NCBI GenBank assembly: GCA_016788785.1
Contig: JAEUSM010000006.1
Span: 186,001-250,000 of the forward strand
Direction of reading: 5' to 3'
Source of the DNA: Candidatus Kapaibacterium sp.
Lineage (GTDB): Bacteria; Bacteroidota; Ignavibacteria; Kapaibacteriales; JAEUSM01
DNA length: 64,000 nt
The notes beneath the pieces are model-generated. The model made no database searches. It was given only the letters and a program-made list of their open reading frames with translations, and was not told the origin of the DNA. Numbering within the stretch: position 1 is the first letter of the stretch; each line of letters begins with the position of its first letter. This document shows, in pieces, positions 1 to 9,997 of this stretch. A program made the translations under genes and the position numbers.

Positions 1-2
1 GT

Positions 3-2657
3 GGTAAAAATTACGAAACATTAGGGGAATCACTTGCAGTTTATGGAAGTGCATTTGTTGGAGCATTAGCTTTCAATTTTAGCGATACGTTTTGGTTCAA
101 TGGGGTAGAATCTGAGGTATACGCAGCATCATCGCTTATAGTAGCGTTATGTTTGTATTTATTGATTCGTTGGAATGAAGTTGCAGATAAACCAGGAAAT
201 GAACGATATATTTTAGTAATTGCATATCTAATCGGGCTTTCCATTGGTATCCACTTATTGAGTATTTTGACTATTTTCTCGTTAATTTACTTGATATACT
301 TCCGTAAATATGAAACAAGTAATCTGAAATTCATAATTACAGGTATTATTTCCATTGTTGTATTTGGATTACTCTACAAAGGAATCATCGGATATTTACC
401 AAAACTGTTGGATTCTGTACCTTTCTTAGTTGTTATTGGAATTTTGGGAGTTATCGGAGCTGTTTATTACGGTGTTTCCAAATCAAAACCTATTATTGGA
501 TTAGCTGCTTCTACGATACTATTGTTAGTGTTAGGGTATAGTACCTACACTCACATTATCATTCGTTCGAATGCAAATCCACCAATGAATGAAAATACTC
601 CTAAAACTCTCCATAAATTGATTTCCTATATCGGTCGTGAGCAATATGGCGACGCACCAAGTTGGCCTCGACGTTGGCAAACAGAATCGTATTTCATTCG
701 CCAACACGAAAAATGGGGAGGTAAATGGTATCCTCCACGTCCTGGTACTCGTGAATTTAACCAAATAAATACTGCTGGTGAGTTATCATATCTTTGGAAT
801 TTCCAAATTTCTCACATGTATTTACGCTATTTCTATTGGAATTTTGTTGGTCGAAGTTCAGATATTCAAGACTCTCCAACGGCATGGTTTGGAAAAGGTG
901 ATTCGGACGTAATCAACTACAATAGTGGTTATTCCGATATGTATCCGATTCGATTTTTTGCCTTGCCATTAATTTTTGGTTTATTAGGATTGTTTTTCCA
1001 CTTCTATAAAGATCCAAAAATTGCTTTTACGTACCTGATTGCATTTTTACTCTTAGGTGTTTTGGCAGCAGTGGCACAAAATCAGCAAGATCCACAACCT
1101 CGAGAGCGTGATTATTTCTACGTTTCGTCGTTCTTTGTGTTTTCAATGTGGATTGGTATTGGTGTTTTCTCTCTCATTGACCAATTTACGAAAAATAAAG
1201 GTACTCTTCCTACTGGAATAGTTAGTGGAGTTTTAGCACTTTCAATTCTTCTGGTGCCTGTCAATATGGCATTTGGTGGTTGGAAATTACACTCTCGTGC
1301 TGGAAACTACATTCCATTCGATTATTCCTATAACATACTACAGTCTTTGGAAAAAGATGCTATTGTCTTTACCAATGGTGATAATGATACTTTCCCATTG
1401 TGGTATTTGCAAGATGTTGCGGGTGTTCGTCGTGATGTGAGAGTAGTTAATCTTTCGTTAGGTAATACACTTTGGTACGTAGATCAGTTGAAAAATCAAG
1501 AACCTCATGGTGCAAAGAAAATTCCTCTTTCTTTCTCTAATGAATCTTTGAATGTAGATGAATCAGATCCTAAAGCATTACGTTACGAGTTATCTCCAGC
1601 ACAAAATGTTGCGATTCCTGTGTCAGCAGATATTATGAAAAAATATCTACCTGCCAATGCAACAGTTGTACCAACAGAAATGCGTTTTAACTTTGTAGGA
1701 CAAAATTTCCGTCAAGGTGAAAATGGTCAACCTGAGTATATTATGCGTGTTCAAGATAAATTGGTTTTAGATATTTTACGCCAAACAAAATTTGAACGTC
1801 CTGTCTATTATTCCATTACTGTAGGTCCAGATGCATATTGCGGTCTTGAAGAATTTTTCCGTATGGAGGGAATGGCTTACCGTATTTGTCCAGTTTCGCA
1901 GAAAAATTCTGCAACGGAAAGTCTTGACCCTGAAATAATGAAGGCATGTTTGACAAATATCGATAATACAGACAATTATTCTCAAACTCCAAAATTTGGG
2001 TTCAAATTTAGAGGATTGAATAATTCAGGCATCTTCTATGATGAAGTTCACCGTAGATTGATGGGTAACTATCGCCAATTATATTTGCGATACGCTTCAT
2101 ATTTGTTGAATGAAAACAAAAACAAAGAAGCATCAGAGGCTTTGGATATTTTGAATTCAAATATCTCAGCTGACCAATTCCCAATGCCATTTGTCTTAGA
2201 ATATCAAATTGCTGATTTCTATTTCAGAGCTGGAAATACTGCTCAAGCAAATAGCTTTGCAAAACGTGCGATTGAATCATCGAAAGTACTAATTGCTAAT
2301 CCACAGTATCTATCCCAAGAGCCGTATGCACGTCAATTCAGTCCGTATGACATTTCTGCGGAATGCTATGCGATTATGGGTGATATGACGAATGCGAAAT
2401 TGATGTTAGACCAAATGCGTTCGCAAACAGGTTCTAATCCAAATTCCATTCAAGCGAAATTAGACCAAATGGAAATATCCAATTTTGAAAAACAAGGTAA
2501 ATTCAAAGAAGCCTTAGATGCAACTGAACGCTTGAAAACCAAGTATGCAACGTCATCTGATGAGTTTTTCAAAACAATGATACCTTCCATCGAACAACGA
2601 GCAGGATTATATCGTGCAAAATTAGGTCTTTCTCCAAAAGACACCGCAATGAAATAA
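3..2657 (+). CDS. DUF2723 / GT117 (TMEM260-like) membrane protein, 5'-truncated by the window
   Basis: The reading frame is already open at base 3, so the gene begins upstream of the window; 884 residues are visible. Bases 84-122 encode the motif SDTFWFNGVESEVY, a hallmark of DUF2723 proteins (PF11028, CAZy GT117, related to the eukaryotic protein O-mannosyltransferase TMEM260). Several hydrophobic membrane segments follow, then RERDYFYV and a soluble C-terminal part with helical, TPR-like stretches (about the last 230 residues). Family knowledge suggests a lipid-linked sugar transferase acting on exported proteins; the substrate in this organism is not known. An in-frame TTG at 153 is not the real start, because conserved sequence lies before it. 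A shared bidirectional terminator follows. Confidence 0.85.
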   Translation, partial: GKNYETLGESLAVYGSAFVGALAFNFSDTFWFNGVESEVYAASSLIVALCLYLLIRWNEVADKPGNERYILVIAYLIGLSIGIHLLSILTIFSLIYLIYFRKYETSNLKFIITGIISIVVFGLLYKGIIGYLPKLLDSVPFLVVIGILGVIGAVYYGVSKSKPIIGLAASTILLLVLGYSTYTHIIIRSNANPPMNENTPKTLHKLISYIGREQYGDAPSWPRRWQTESYFIRQHEKWGGKWYPPRPGTREFNQINTAGELSYLWNFQISHMYLRYFYWNFVGRSSDIQDSPTAWFGKGDSDVINYNSGYSDMYPIRFFALPLIFGLLGLFFHFYKDPKIAFTYLIAFLLLGVLAAVAQNQQDPQPRERDYFYVSSFFVFSMWIGIGVFSLIDQFTKNKGTLPTGIVSGVLALSILLVPVNMAFGGWKLHSRAGNYIPFDYSYNILQSLEKDAIVFTNGDNDTFPLWYLQDVAGVRRDVRVVNLSLGNTLWYVDQLKNQEPHGAKKIPLSFSNESLNVDESDPKALRYELSPAQNVAIPVSADIMKKYLPANATVVPTEMRFNFVGQNFRQGENGQPEYIMRVQDKLVLDILRQTKFERPVYYSITVGPDAYCGLEEFFRMEGMAYRICPVSQKNSATESLDPEIMKACLTNIDNTDNYSQTPKFGFKFRGLNNSGIFYDEVHRRLMGNYRQLYLRYASYLLNENKNKEASEALDILNSNISADQFPMPFVLEYQIADFYFRAGNTAQANSFAKRAIESSKVLIANPQYLSQEPYARQFSPYDISAECYAIMGDMTNAKLMLDQMRSQTGSNPNSIQAKLDQMEISNFEKQGKFKEALDATERLKTKYATSSDEFFKTMIPSIEQRAGLYRAKLGLSPKDTAMK

Positions 2658-2680
2658 ATTTCAATGCAAACCAAACAAAA

Positions 2681-2708
2681 AAAAAGCCCTTCAATCGAAG
2701 GGCTTTTT
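2681..2708. terminator. Bidirectional intrinsic terminator
   Basis: A perfect 12-bp inverted repeat (aaaaagcccttc / gaagggcttttt) with the 4-base loop aatc lies between two convergent genes. The stem has A-tracts and T-tracts at both outer ends, so it can end transcripts from either strand. Confidence 0.9.
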
Positions 2709-2715
2709 GTTATGG

Positions 2716-3726
2716 TTATAACTCAAAATCTAATACAAAACGTTTATTTTTTTCAAACTCTTCTTTCCATTCTTCATACGGCAGATACAGTTCATTTGAC
2801 CATATTTTGTTTATATCCTTCACTTTTCCATTGATAATAGGTAATGCTCCATTTGAGGCAAAAGGATCAATTCGAATATATAAGTAATCGTGAGTTTTTG
2901 AACGAACATCATTACCTTCAAATAAAAAGACTACTGCAGTATCTCCTGGTTTCATTCTCATCATAAATTTTGATGCATCATAAAAATGTGGTTCATAATA
3001 TTTGTACAAATGTTTTCCGTGTGACAATTCAGTGTTCTGTTGAACTGTTGAAGACAAATAGGAAAATTGAAACAATGGGAATGAACTTTTGATAGTTTCA
3101 CCACTTTTTAAGGTATTATTTTCAGGCAACATTGGTATCTTTTTCCCTTTAAGTGTATCCAAGACTTTACAAATGACATTAAATTCTCGTGTAGAATCAA
3201 TGGAATCTAAAGCGAAAACAACAATTTTTAAAACATAGATAGGTTCAATTAAAGAATAGACCTTCAATCGAAGAGAATCAGGTAAAGTTTTTGTCTTTTG
3301 AACTAAATTAAATTTAGTATGAAAATATTTACTTTTGTACTTAACTCCTCCATTAATAAAGGTTTCTAATTTATATTGTGCACTTTTAATAGGGTCATAA
3401 TCTTCCAATTTGTATAAAAATTTCCATGCATATCTTATCGTATCTGAATTCCAATGTAAATCCTTTATTAGTTTATCAAAATGTTTACCAAATAACTGAT
3501 TAATAGGCCTTCGAAACAAAGAATCTACATAAAAATACGTCAATTGGATATCCAATGGCATGGTTGTATCAATGGGTGGAATTGTTCTGAGTATAGGAAA
3601 AGCTCTATGAAAGGAAATATAATTATAATAATAATCAGTATAACCTTTTGGGCGTTCCCCGTTCTCATTTTGAGCAAAAGCACTTATGGTGCAAATAAAG
3701 CTAAATATAACTACAATTGTTTTCAT
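2716..3726 (-). CDS. Secreted protein of unknown function
   Basis: This is a 336-residue protein starting at ATG 3726. A longer frame reaches 3762, but the shorter start gives a clean signal peptide (MKTIVVIFSFICTISAFAQ, likely cut after AQ). The mature part is charged, rich in K, D, Y and F, and has no membrane segment or cysteine pattern that I recognise. The C-terminal half contains strand-like stretches such as GDTAVVFLFEGNDV. I do not recognise the family. It is the last gene of the minus-strand set that includes PBP1C, 77 bases downstream of that gene, and it ends at the shared terminator. Periplasmic or exported location is inferred from the signal peptide only. Confidence 0.6.
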   Translation of the reverse strand: MKTIVVIFSFICTISAFAQNENGERPKGYTDYYYNYISFHRAFPILRTIPPIDTTMPLDIQLTYFYVDSLFRRPINQLFGKHFDKLIKDLHWNSDTIRYAWKFLYKLEDYDPIKSAQYKLETFINGGVKYKSKYFHTKFNLVQKTKTLPDSLRLKVYSLIEPIYVLKIVVFALDSIDSTREFNVICKVLDTLKGKKIPMLPENNTLKSGETIKSSFPLFQFSYLSSTVQQNTELSHGKHLYKYYEPHFYDASKFMMRMKPGDTAVVFLFEGNDVRSKTHDYLYIRIDPFASNGALPIINGKVKDINKIWSNELYLPYEEWKEEFEKNKRFVLDFEL

Positions 3727-3803
3727 GGTAGTGTCATAGAGAATAAACAGAATTTTAACCAAAATACAAAATTTACAGCAATTTTGAATCTGAAAGATTT
3801 ATT

Positions 3804-6170
3804 TTACTTCATATATTTCACTGTGATGGTGACGGTTGTGTTTCGTCCTTTGTCGTCGGAGCAGGAGATTTTTTGTATTCCTTCTTTTGGTTTGTAGAAA
3901 TACGGAGTGGTAGCTGGAGAAGATGAAATTAGTTTGTCATTAACATACCAATACACCACGGATACATCTGCTTGAACTGCTGCTGAAAGTTGGATTTTTT
4001 GGGTAGAATCATTTTCAATAATATAATCTTTTTCATTCACTAAGGAAGTAATAACTGGTGCACCTTCTTTGAAAAATCGATTACATTCTGGGTTATGTGG
4101 AGGCTCTGTATTCTTCTTGACTCCTTGCGATGAATAAAATGCTAATAATGACATTGGATAGTTCGCATACAATCGTTTTGTTGTGCCAATGACTGGTTGA
4201 CAACTGGTGCAGTAACTGACCGTTTCATCTGCAGAAACGATAACTGTTTTTAAGTGTGAACACACCATACTATTAGATCGTAATGGAATGAACACATCGG
4301 AAATAAGTGATGTACAAAATGAATTTGGAATATCGCCACTTACTGAACAAACAACTCTTTGTTGCAGATTTTTAGGTAATTCGTAAGGCGAAACATCTCC
4401 TCGATATTGCAAAGAAGAAAACAACTCAAATAACAGCGGTGTTGCTGATTGAGCACCTGAAATGGTTGGAACACCAGTTCCATTAAAATTCCCAACCCAA
4501 ACTCCAATGGTATACTGTTTGTTGTAGCCAATTGACCAAGCGTCTCGTTTACCATAAGAAGTACCGGTTTTCCATGATATTCGAGGTATACGAATATTCG
4601 ATTCTATAGAAGTTGGCATATCCGGACGCGTTAAAGAAGCGAGAATCGTTGAAAGAATATATGTTGATTCTTCTTGCAATACTCTTGTAGTGTCAATCGA
4701 TTCAGTGGTTTGAATAAATTGTATGGGAGAAAATAGACCCTGTTTTGCATAAATTGAAAACAACGTTGTTAATTCCTCTAACGATGTTCCACATCCCCCT
4801 AAAATAACCGATAAACCAAGTTTTTTTCGTTGTTTCAAGACTGTTTTCATCTGAGCTTTGTCAAGATCATCCAAAAATCGTGGTAAACCATATTCAGCAA
4901 GCAAATTCACTGCAGGTATATTCAAAGAGTTTATGAGTGCATCTTCCATAGTAACCGTTCCTCGATAGGACAAATCCAAATTCTCAGGAACATAACCGCT
5001 AAAATTTACAGGAATATCCAAGAGTTGCTTTTTGGGAGTTACTAATCCTGCTTCAAATGCTTTTGCATACAGCAATGGCTTGAGTGTGCTACCTGGAGAA
5101 CGCGTTGCAGTAATGCCATCGACTTGACCTGCATGAAGTGTGTCATAGAAGTTATTCGAACCAACGTAGCCAACTACAGAAGAAGTTTTATTATCTATAA
5201 CTATGACTGAGGCATTATAAATCCCTTGCGAGTGTAATCTTGCAGAATAATTTTTTGTCAATGTCGCTGCAAGTTGTTGGATTCTTGCATCAAGTGTTGA
5301 GTAAATTTCTGTTGTTCGTGGGTACCGTATGGAAAGACGAGTACTAAAATGAGGGGCAAAATTTGGTAATTTCGTCCGTTTTGGTTCGAACGGTTCGTAT
5401 TTTGCTTCTTGAAACTCTTTTTGCGTAATTACATCGTCGTTTTTGAGTTCTTCTAACCATTTGGTACGTTGAGCCACAATTTGCTCATTTCCCTCTTGTA
5501 ATCGCAAAGATGTGGGTTTATTTGGTATAATGGTTAATGACACTATTTGAGCCAACGATAATTTTTCCACAGGTTTTTGAAAATAGAAAAATGAAGCAGT
5601 TTTTATACCTTCGTAATTTCCTCCGTACGGCAGTAAATTGCAGTACAGTTCTAATATTTCGTCTTTTGAAAACAACAATTCTAATTGCAATGCTCGAAAA
5701 ATTTCAACGATTTTATTCCAATACGTTCTTTTTTTTGGTAGAAGAAGTCTTGCAACTTGCATTGTAATAGTGGAGGCACCTGATAATCTTTTTCCGCTGA
5801 CAGTATTAGAAAAAAAAGAAGTAATAATTGAGATTGGATTTACTCCAAGATGATAGTAAAAATATTTATCTTCTTTGTAAAGTAAAATTTCTTTAGTTCG
5901 TTCAGGAATTTCATTCAGATGTGCTTTTATTCTCCATTTGTGATCGTTGGAGAGCGTTACATGAAGTATCTCACCTTCTTTTGAGTAGACAATTCGTGAA
6001 TAATCGATGAGAACTCTTGGTGGAAAAATGAAATGCAACAACATAAACAACATCAAAACTCCGAAGGTTGTTTGCATAAAAACTTGTAACCAAAAAGGAA
6101 AAGACTTCCAAACAGTTCGTGAGAACGTCCAGAAGTCTTTTACAAAAAAAATGAAACGTTGTTGTGTCAC
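3804..6170 (-). CDS. pbpC: Penicillin-binding protein 1C (bifunctional glycosyltransferase/transpeptidase)
   Basis: The 788-residue protein has a short cytoplasmic N-terminus, one membrane segment (about 27-50), a GT51 glycosyltransferase domain (catalytic E100 in KEDKYFYYH; GASTITMQVARLL at 131-143), a transpeptidase domain (S361-T-L-K364, S415-L-N417, K534-T-G) and a C-terminal BiPBP_C-type domain. The family polymerises lipid II and can cross-link peptidoglycan in the periplasm. The start codon is GTG at 6170, one base after the stop of the upstream PorE-like gene, so the two are almost certainly co-transcribed. The alpha-2-macroglobulin gene that often accompanies pbpC elsewhere is not in this window. 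Confidence 0.93.
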   Translation of the reverse strand: MTQQRFIFFVKDFWTFSRTVWKSFPFWLQVFMQTTFGVLMLFMLLHFIFPPRVLIDYSRIVYSKEGEILHVTLSNDHKWRIKAHLNEIPERTKEILLYKEDKYFYYHLGVNPISIITSFFSNTVSGKRLSGASTITMQVARLLLPKKRTYWNKIVEIFRALQLELLFSKDEILELYCNLLPYGGNYEGIKTASFFYFQKPVEKLSLAQIVSLTIIPNKPTSLRLQEGNEQIVAQRTKWLEELKNDDVITQKEFQEAKYEPFEPKRTKLPNFAPHFSTRLSIRYPRTTEIYSTLDARIQQLAATLTKNYSARLHSQGIYNASVIVIDNKTSSVVGYVGSNNFYDTLHAGQVDGITATRSPGSTLKPLLYAKAFEAGLVTPKKQLLDIPVNFSGYVPENLDLSYRGTVTMEDALINSLNIPAVNLLAEYGLPRFLDDLDKAQMKTVLKQRKKLGLSVILGGCGTSLEELTTLFSIYAKQGLFSPIQFIQTTESIDTTRVLQEESTYILSTILASLTRPDMPTSIESNIRIPRISWKTGTSYGKRDAWSIGYNKQYTIGVWVGNFNGTGVPTISGAQSATPLLFELFSSLQYRGDVSPYELPKNLQQRVVCSVSGDIPNSFCTSLISDVFIPLRSNSMVCSHLKTVIVSADETVSYCTSCQPVIGTTKRLYANYPMSLLAFYSSQGVKKNTEPPHNPECNRFFKEGAPVITSLVNEKDYIIENDSTQKIQLSAAVQADVSVVYWYVNDKLISSSPATTPYFYKPKEGIQKISCSDDKGRNTTVTITVKYMK

Positions 6171-6171
6171 C

Positions 6172-8031
6172 TTAACGGAAAATAATTTCTACTCTTCGAT
6201 TCGATTGGCGACCTTCTTCGGTGGAATTAGGAGCAACTGGTTTAGTTTCACCATATCCAACAGCTGTAAAATTAGCCTTACTTATTCCTTTGGAAACCAA
6301 ATATTCTAATACAGAATTTGCACGATTTTGTGACAATGTTTTGTTCGCTGCGTCATTTCCAACGTCATCTGTATGACCAGCAATTTCAAATTTAGAACCA
6401 GTCATTGACGTTTTCAATACTTCTATCCAACGGTCTAATTCTGGGTACGATTCAGGACGCAAATCCCATTTACCTGTATCAAAGAATAGATTGTTGATAA
6501 GGAATGTTTTACCTTTAGAATTTTGGTTGTTCGTTGAAAAGAGTTTAAAATCTTTCGTATAGTTTTTACTTTCTTTTCCAGATTCTTTCCGTAAATCTAA
6601 ATTTTTTGCATCGTGAATATATCCCTCTTTGAAAGCGAAATATCCATAATTTTTACCCGGTTGTAAAATCATAAAGTACGAACCATCAGTTGGGTTTGTT
6701 TTGATTTCACCCAAAATCATACGTGTTGTCAAATCTTCATATCTCAAAGTCGCTGCTAAGGGTTTCCCATTTTCATCAACAACCTTACCTGACAAGGTTA
6801 TAACCGCACCAGCACGCATATTTTCCGGTAAAACGACTTCGTATAAATCTTCAGAGCCTCCAACACTACTTGCTTTTCTGCCTGAGAAAAATGCTTTATC
6901 TCCGGACGTTGTAAAATAGTATCCCCAATCGGCATCATAGCTATTAATTTGTTTACCAAGATTAACTGGTTCAGACCATTCAGTCCATGAATCTTCTCGT
7001 AATCTTGTAGATTTATAAACATCCAAAGATCCAACACCTGCATGACCTTCCGAAGCAAAATATAAGGTTTTTCCATCAGGATGTAAAAAGGGATTTCGTT
7101 CAGCAAAAGGAGTATTAATTGCAGTTCCTAAGTTAAATGGAGTAGTCCACTTACCATTTACAAATGTAGAAACATATATATCAGTATTACCCCAAGAAGA
7201 GCCGTGTTTTGACGTACCTTTTTTCCATGTTTCACCAGTTCCCCCTTCTCTATCTGAAACAAATAACAAATGTTTATTATCACTTGTAAAGAAAGCGTCA
7301 GATTCAAAAGAAGAAGAGTTTAAAGTTGCATCCATTGCTTTAGGATAAGACCATCCGGATGAAGAACGTTGTGATTCAAACAAATCTCCTCCACCCAACG
7401 AACCTGGGTAATTTCCAAAAACAGTCATTCTATTTCCATCCGAAGAAATTGACATTACAGATTCATGACCAGTTGTTGTAATTTCAGATAAATTCTTTGG
7501 TGTAGACCAATCACCATTTTCAAAATTCGAATACCAAACATCTTCCAATCCTTTACCACCACTTCTATCTAATGCAGTAAAAAACAATGTTTTTTCATCT
7601 GCACTGATTACAGGAATATATTCACTAAAGGTAGTATTGACTTTGGTATTTAAGGATTTAACTGTCACTTTAGAATCTAAAGGTGCTTCTAAAATAGAAA
7701 TAATTTTAGAAAATCGAGAATCCATTGTAGGAAATTTCGGCTGAAACTCTTTGTAGATTGCCGCTGCTCCGGCATAATTTCCATCTTTGAGACTTATCCC
7801 TGCAAGTCGTTGCACAATGCGAAAGGCATCTTCACTTGGTGCATTGTCGTTGATAAACTGACGAAATGTCTCAGCATTTTGCGGAGTCATAGGCGTCGAA
7901 AATATCTGATTTGATGTTGTGTTCGTTTGCTGGTCAATTTCTTTCATTATCTGTTTGAATTGAGTACAGCCAAAACTTGTAGCGATAATTATCGCAATAA
8001 TTGCGAGTTTAATACTGTGTCGGAAGAACAT
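6172..8031 (-). CDS. PorE-like lipoprotein (TPR, WD40-like propeller, CRD, OmpA domain), copy 2
   Basis: The protein is 619 residues from ATG 8031; an upstream TTG at 8058 would overlap the previous gene and lengthen the signal peptide. It has a signal peptide with lipobox TSFGC (Cys22), a helical TPR-like N-terminus, a PD40/WD40-like beta-propeller with repeated SxDGxxLYF-type blades, a carboxypeptidase-regulatory-like domain (about 400-490, AVITLSGKVVDENGKPLAA) and a C-terminal OmpA peptidoglycan-binding domain (FDTGKWDLRPESY; GHTDDVGN; SQNRANSVLEYL; NRRVEI). This domain order, including the lipid anchor, matches PorE of the type IX secretion system. The role as a T9SS periplasmic anchor is inferred. 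It is followed by pbpC after one base. Confidence 0.82.
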   Translation of the reverse strand: MFFRHSIKLAIIAIIIATSFGCTQFKQIMKEIDQQTNTTSNQIFSTPMTPQNAETFRQFINDNAPSEDAFRIVQRLAGISLKDGNYAGAAAIYKEFQPKFPTMDSRFSKIISILEAPLDSKVTVKSLNTKVNTTFSEYIPVISADEKTLFFTALDRSGGKGLEDVWYSNFENGDWSTPKNLSEITTTGHESVMSISSDGNRMTVFGNYPGSLGGGDLFESQRSSSGWSYPKAMDATLNSSSFESDAFFTSDNKHLLFVSDREGGTGETWKKGTSKHGSSWGNTDIYVSTFVNGKWTTPFNLGTAINTPFAERNPFLHPDGKTLYFASEGHAGVGSLDVYKSTRLREDSWTEWSEPVNLGKQINSYDADWGYYFTTSGDKAFFSGRKASSVGGSEDLYEVVLPENMRAGAVITLSGKVVDENGKPLAATLRYEDLTTRMILGEIKTNPTDGSYFMILQPGKNYGYFAFKEGYIHDAKNLDLRKESGKESKNYTKDFKLFSTNNQNSKGKTFLINNLFFDTGKWDLRPESYPELDRWIEVLKTSMTGSKFEIAGHTDDVGNDAANKTLSQNRANSVLEYLVSKGISKANFTAVGYGETKPVAPNSTEEGRQSNRRVEIIFR

Positions 8032-8044
8032 ATTGTTATACTTT

Positions 8045-9901
8045 CTATTTAAATTCAATTTCTACTCTACGATTTAATTGTTTACCTTGTTCAGTTTTGT
8101 TTGTTGCACGAGGTTTCGTATCTCCGTATCCTTTTACTGATAATCGTTGTTTATCAATTCCATTAACAATAAGATACTTCAATACTTCGTTCGCTCTATT
8201 TTTTGATAATTCCTCATTTGATATTTTCCCCTTCACATTATCCGTATGTCCAGTAATAACAAATTCTTGCGATGGAGGATAGTTTTTCAAAATTTTAATC
8301 CATCTATCTAAATCTGGATAGGATTCTGAACGAATTTCCCATTTTCCTGTATCAAAGAATAAATTAGAAATTTCTATGGATTGTTTTGATGCAACAACTG
8401 TTTTGGCTTGTTTTAACACAAAATTTTGTGTCAAATCAGTATTCTTATTGGTTTTTAATTTTCGCAAATCTAAGTTTTTTGAGTCATGAATATATCCATC
8501 TTTTGAAGCGAAATATCCATAATTTTTACCTGGTTGAAGAATCATAAAATATGTGCCATCATTGGGATTCGTTTTTAACTCACCTAATACCTTTTTGGTT
8601 GACAAATCTTCATACCGAATTGTTGCCTCCAATGGCATTCCTTTGTCATCTTTAACAGTACCACTAAGAGTAATAACGGCTGTAGGACGCATATTAACTG
8701 GTAGCGTTACCATGAAAATATCACTGCTTTCATTCATACTTTCAGATCTTGAAGCAGCAAAAAATGCTTTTTCACCATTTGTTGTAAACGCATAACCCCA
8801 GTCATTTTTTGAGGTATTGATTTGTTTTCCCAAATTAACAGGTTCTGACCACTCTGTCCAAGAATCATCCTTGAGTCTTGTTGCTTTGAATACATCCAAT
8901 CCTCCCATTCCCGGATGTCCCTCTGAAGTAAAATAGAGGGATTTACCATCAGGATGTAAGTATGGATTTCTTTCAGCAAATTTTGTATTGATAACCTTAC
9001 CCAAATTGATAGGTTTTGTCCATTGCCCATTCACTTTTTCGGAAACATAGATATCAGTATTTCCCCATGAAGAGCCGTATTTATACTGATTTTTAGGCCA
9101 ATATTCAGAATATGGGCTTGGTCTATCACTCACAAATAAAACGGTGTTATTGTCCGATGTAAAATTTGCATCACATTCGAAATAAGCAGTATTGATTGCA
9201 TTTCCCATATTTTTTGGAACGCTCCAAGAACCCTTTTGGCGTTCAGAGAAGAAAATATCACCACCGCCATAACTTCCGGAATAATTTCCGAAAATAGTCA
9301 ATGTATTTCCATCGGAAGAAATAGACATTGGTGCTTCAGAATTTTGTGTATTTAAATCTTGTAAATTTTTTGCAACTGACCACGTTTTTCCATCAAATTC
9401 TGAATACCAGATATCTTCTTCACCAAAACCACCTAAACGGTATTTTGAAGTAAAATACATTGTCTTTTCATCTGCAGAAATAATTGGAGAGTAATCATCA
9501 ACATCAGAATTTACAAGTCCACTCAACTTCGAAAGAATAACACTTTTATCAGTGGGTGCAGAAAGTATCCCAATAATCTTGTTAAATCTGTCCTCCATTT
9601 CCGGAAACATCGGCATAAATTCTTTGTATATTTTCACTGCATCACTATATTTCTCAGCGACTAAATAAAAACCTATGCCTTTTTGTAATGCTCGAAAAGC
9701 TTCTTCAGATGGAGCGTGTTTTTTAACAAGTTCTTTAGTGTATGCTAAAGTCGTTTCATCATGTTTCATGAAGAAAAAGTTTGGGTCAATTGTACTATTA
9801 ACAACGGAAATTTGTGAACGAACATTTTGTGAAATTACGAGAAACAACGTCAGGCAAACTATGAGGTATTTAATTGTGTTTTTGATTGATGTCTCGAACA
9901 T
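8045..9901 (-). CDS. PorE-like protein (TPR, WD40-like propeller, CRD, OmpA domain), copy 1
   Basis: This 618-residue paralogue of the next gene has the same domain order: TPR-like helices (about 35-120), a PD40 propeller (about 130-395), a CRD-type domain (about 400-490) and an OmpA domain (about 505-618, FDTGKWEIRSESY, GHTDNVKG, NRRVEIEF). Unlike copy 2, the N-terminus looks like an ordinary signal peptide without a clear lipobox. Strong similarity over the whole length with many substitutions means an old duplication, not an assembly repeat. ATG at 9901. It heads a minus-strand operon: copy 1, copy 2, pbpC and the secreted unknown. A role in T9SS or envelope anchoring is inferred. Confidence 0.82.
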   Translation of the reverse strand: MFETSIKNTIKYLIVCLTLFLVISQNVRSQISVVNSTIDPNFFFMKHDETTLAYTKELVKKHAPSEEAFRALQKGIGFYLVAEKYSDAVKIYKEFMPMFPEMEDRFNKIIGILSAPTDKSVILSKLSGLVNSDVDDYSPIISADEKTMYFTSKYRLGGFGEEDIWYSEFDGKTWSVAKNLQDLNTQNSEAPMSISSDGNTLTIFGNYSGSYGGGDIFFSERQKGSWSVPKNMGNAINTAYFECDANFTSDNNTVLFVSDRPSPYSEYWPKNQYKYGSSWGNTDIYVSEKVNGQWTKPINLGKVINTKFAERNPYLHPDGKSLYFTSEGHPGMGGLDVFKATRLKDDSWTEWSEPVNLGKQINTSKNDWGYAFTTNGEKAFFAASRSESMNESSDIFMVTLPVNMRPTAVITLSGTVKDDKGMPLEATIRYEDLSTKKVLGELKTNPNDGTYFMILQPGKNYGYFASKDGYIHDSKNLDLRKLKTNKNTDLTQNFVLKQAKTVVASKQSIEISNLFFDTGKWEIRSESYPDLDRWIKILKNYPPSQEFVITGHTDNVKGKISNEELSKNRANEVLKYLIVNGIDKQRLSVKGYGDTKPRATNKTEQGKQLNRRVEIEFK

Positions 9902-9941
9902 ATTTTGATACTTTTTTTAATAGGAGAAATAGGTATATCTT

Positions 9942-9969
9942 CAAAAATAAGAAAAAAACCGTATTTTTG
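9942..9969. promoter_or_regulatory. Divergent promoter region between the PorE-like operon and murA
   Basis: Two -7-type boxes face away from each other: CAAAAATA at 9942-9949 (TATTTTTG on the minus strand, 41 bases before the PorE-like ATG) and TATTTTTG at 9962-9969 (28 bases before the murA ATG). Both match TAnnTTTG, the Bacteroidota -7 element. No matching TTTG -33 element is seen at the usual distance for either, so this is a moderate call. Confidence 0.4.
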
Positions 9970-9997
9970 AGAATACTAAGGAATTTTTTAGGAGATT

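Noticed and set aside
6172-9901. Assembly duplication of one PorE-like gene
   Set aside because: The two copies differ at many positions over their full length and have different N-termini, so they are real paralogues.
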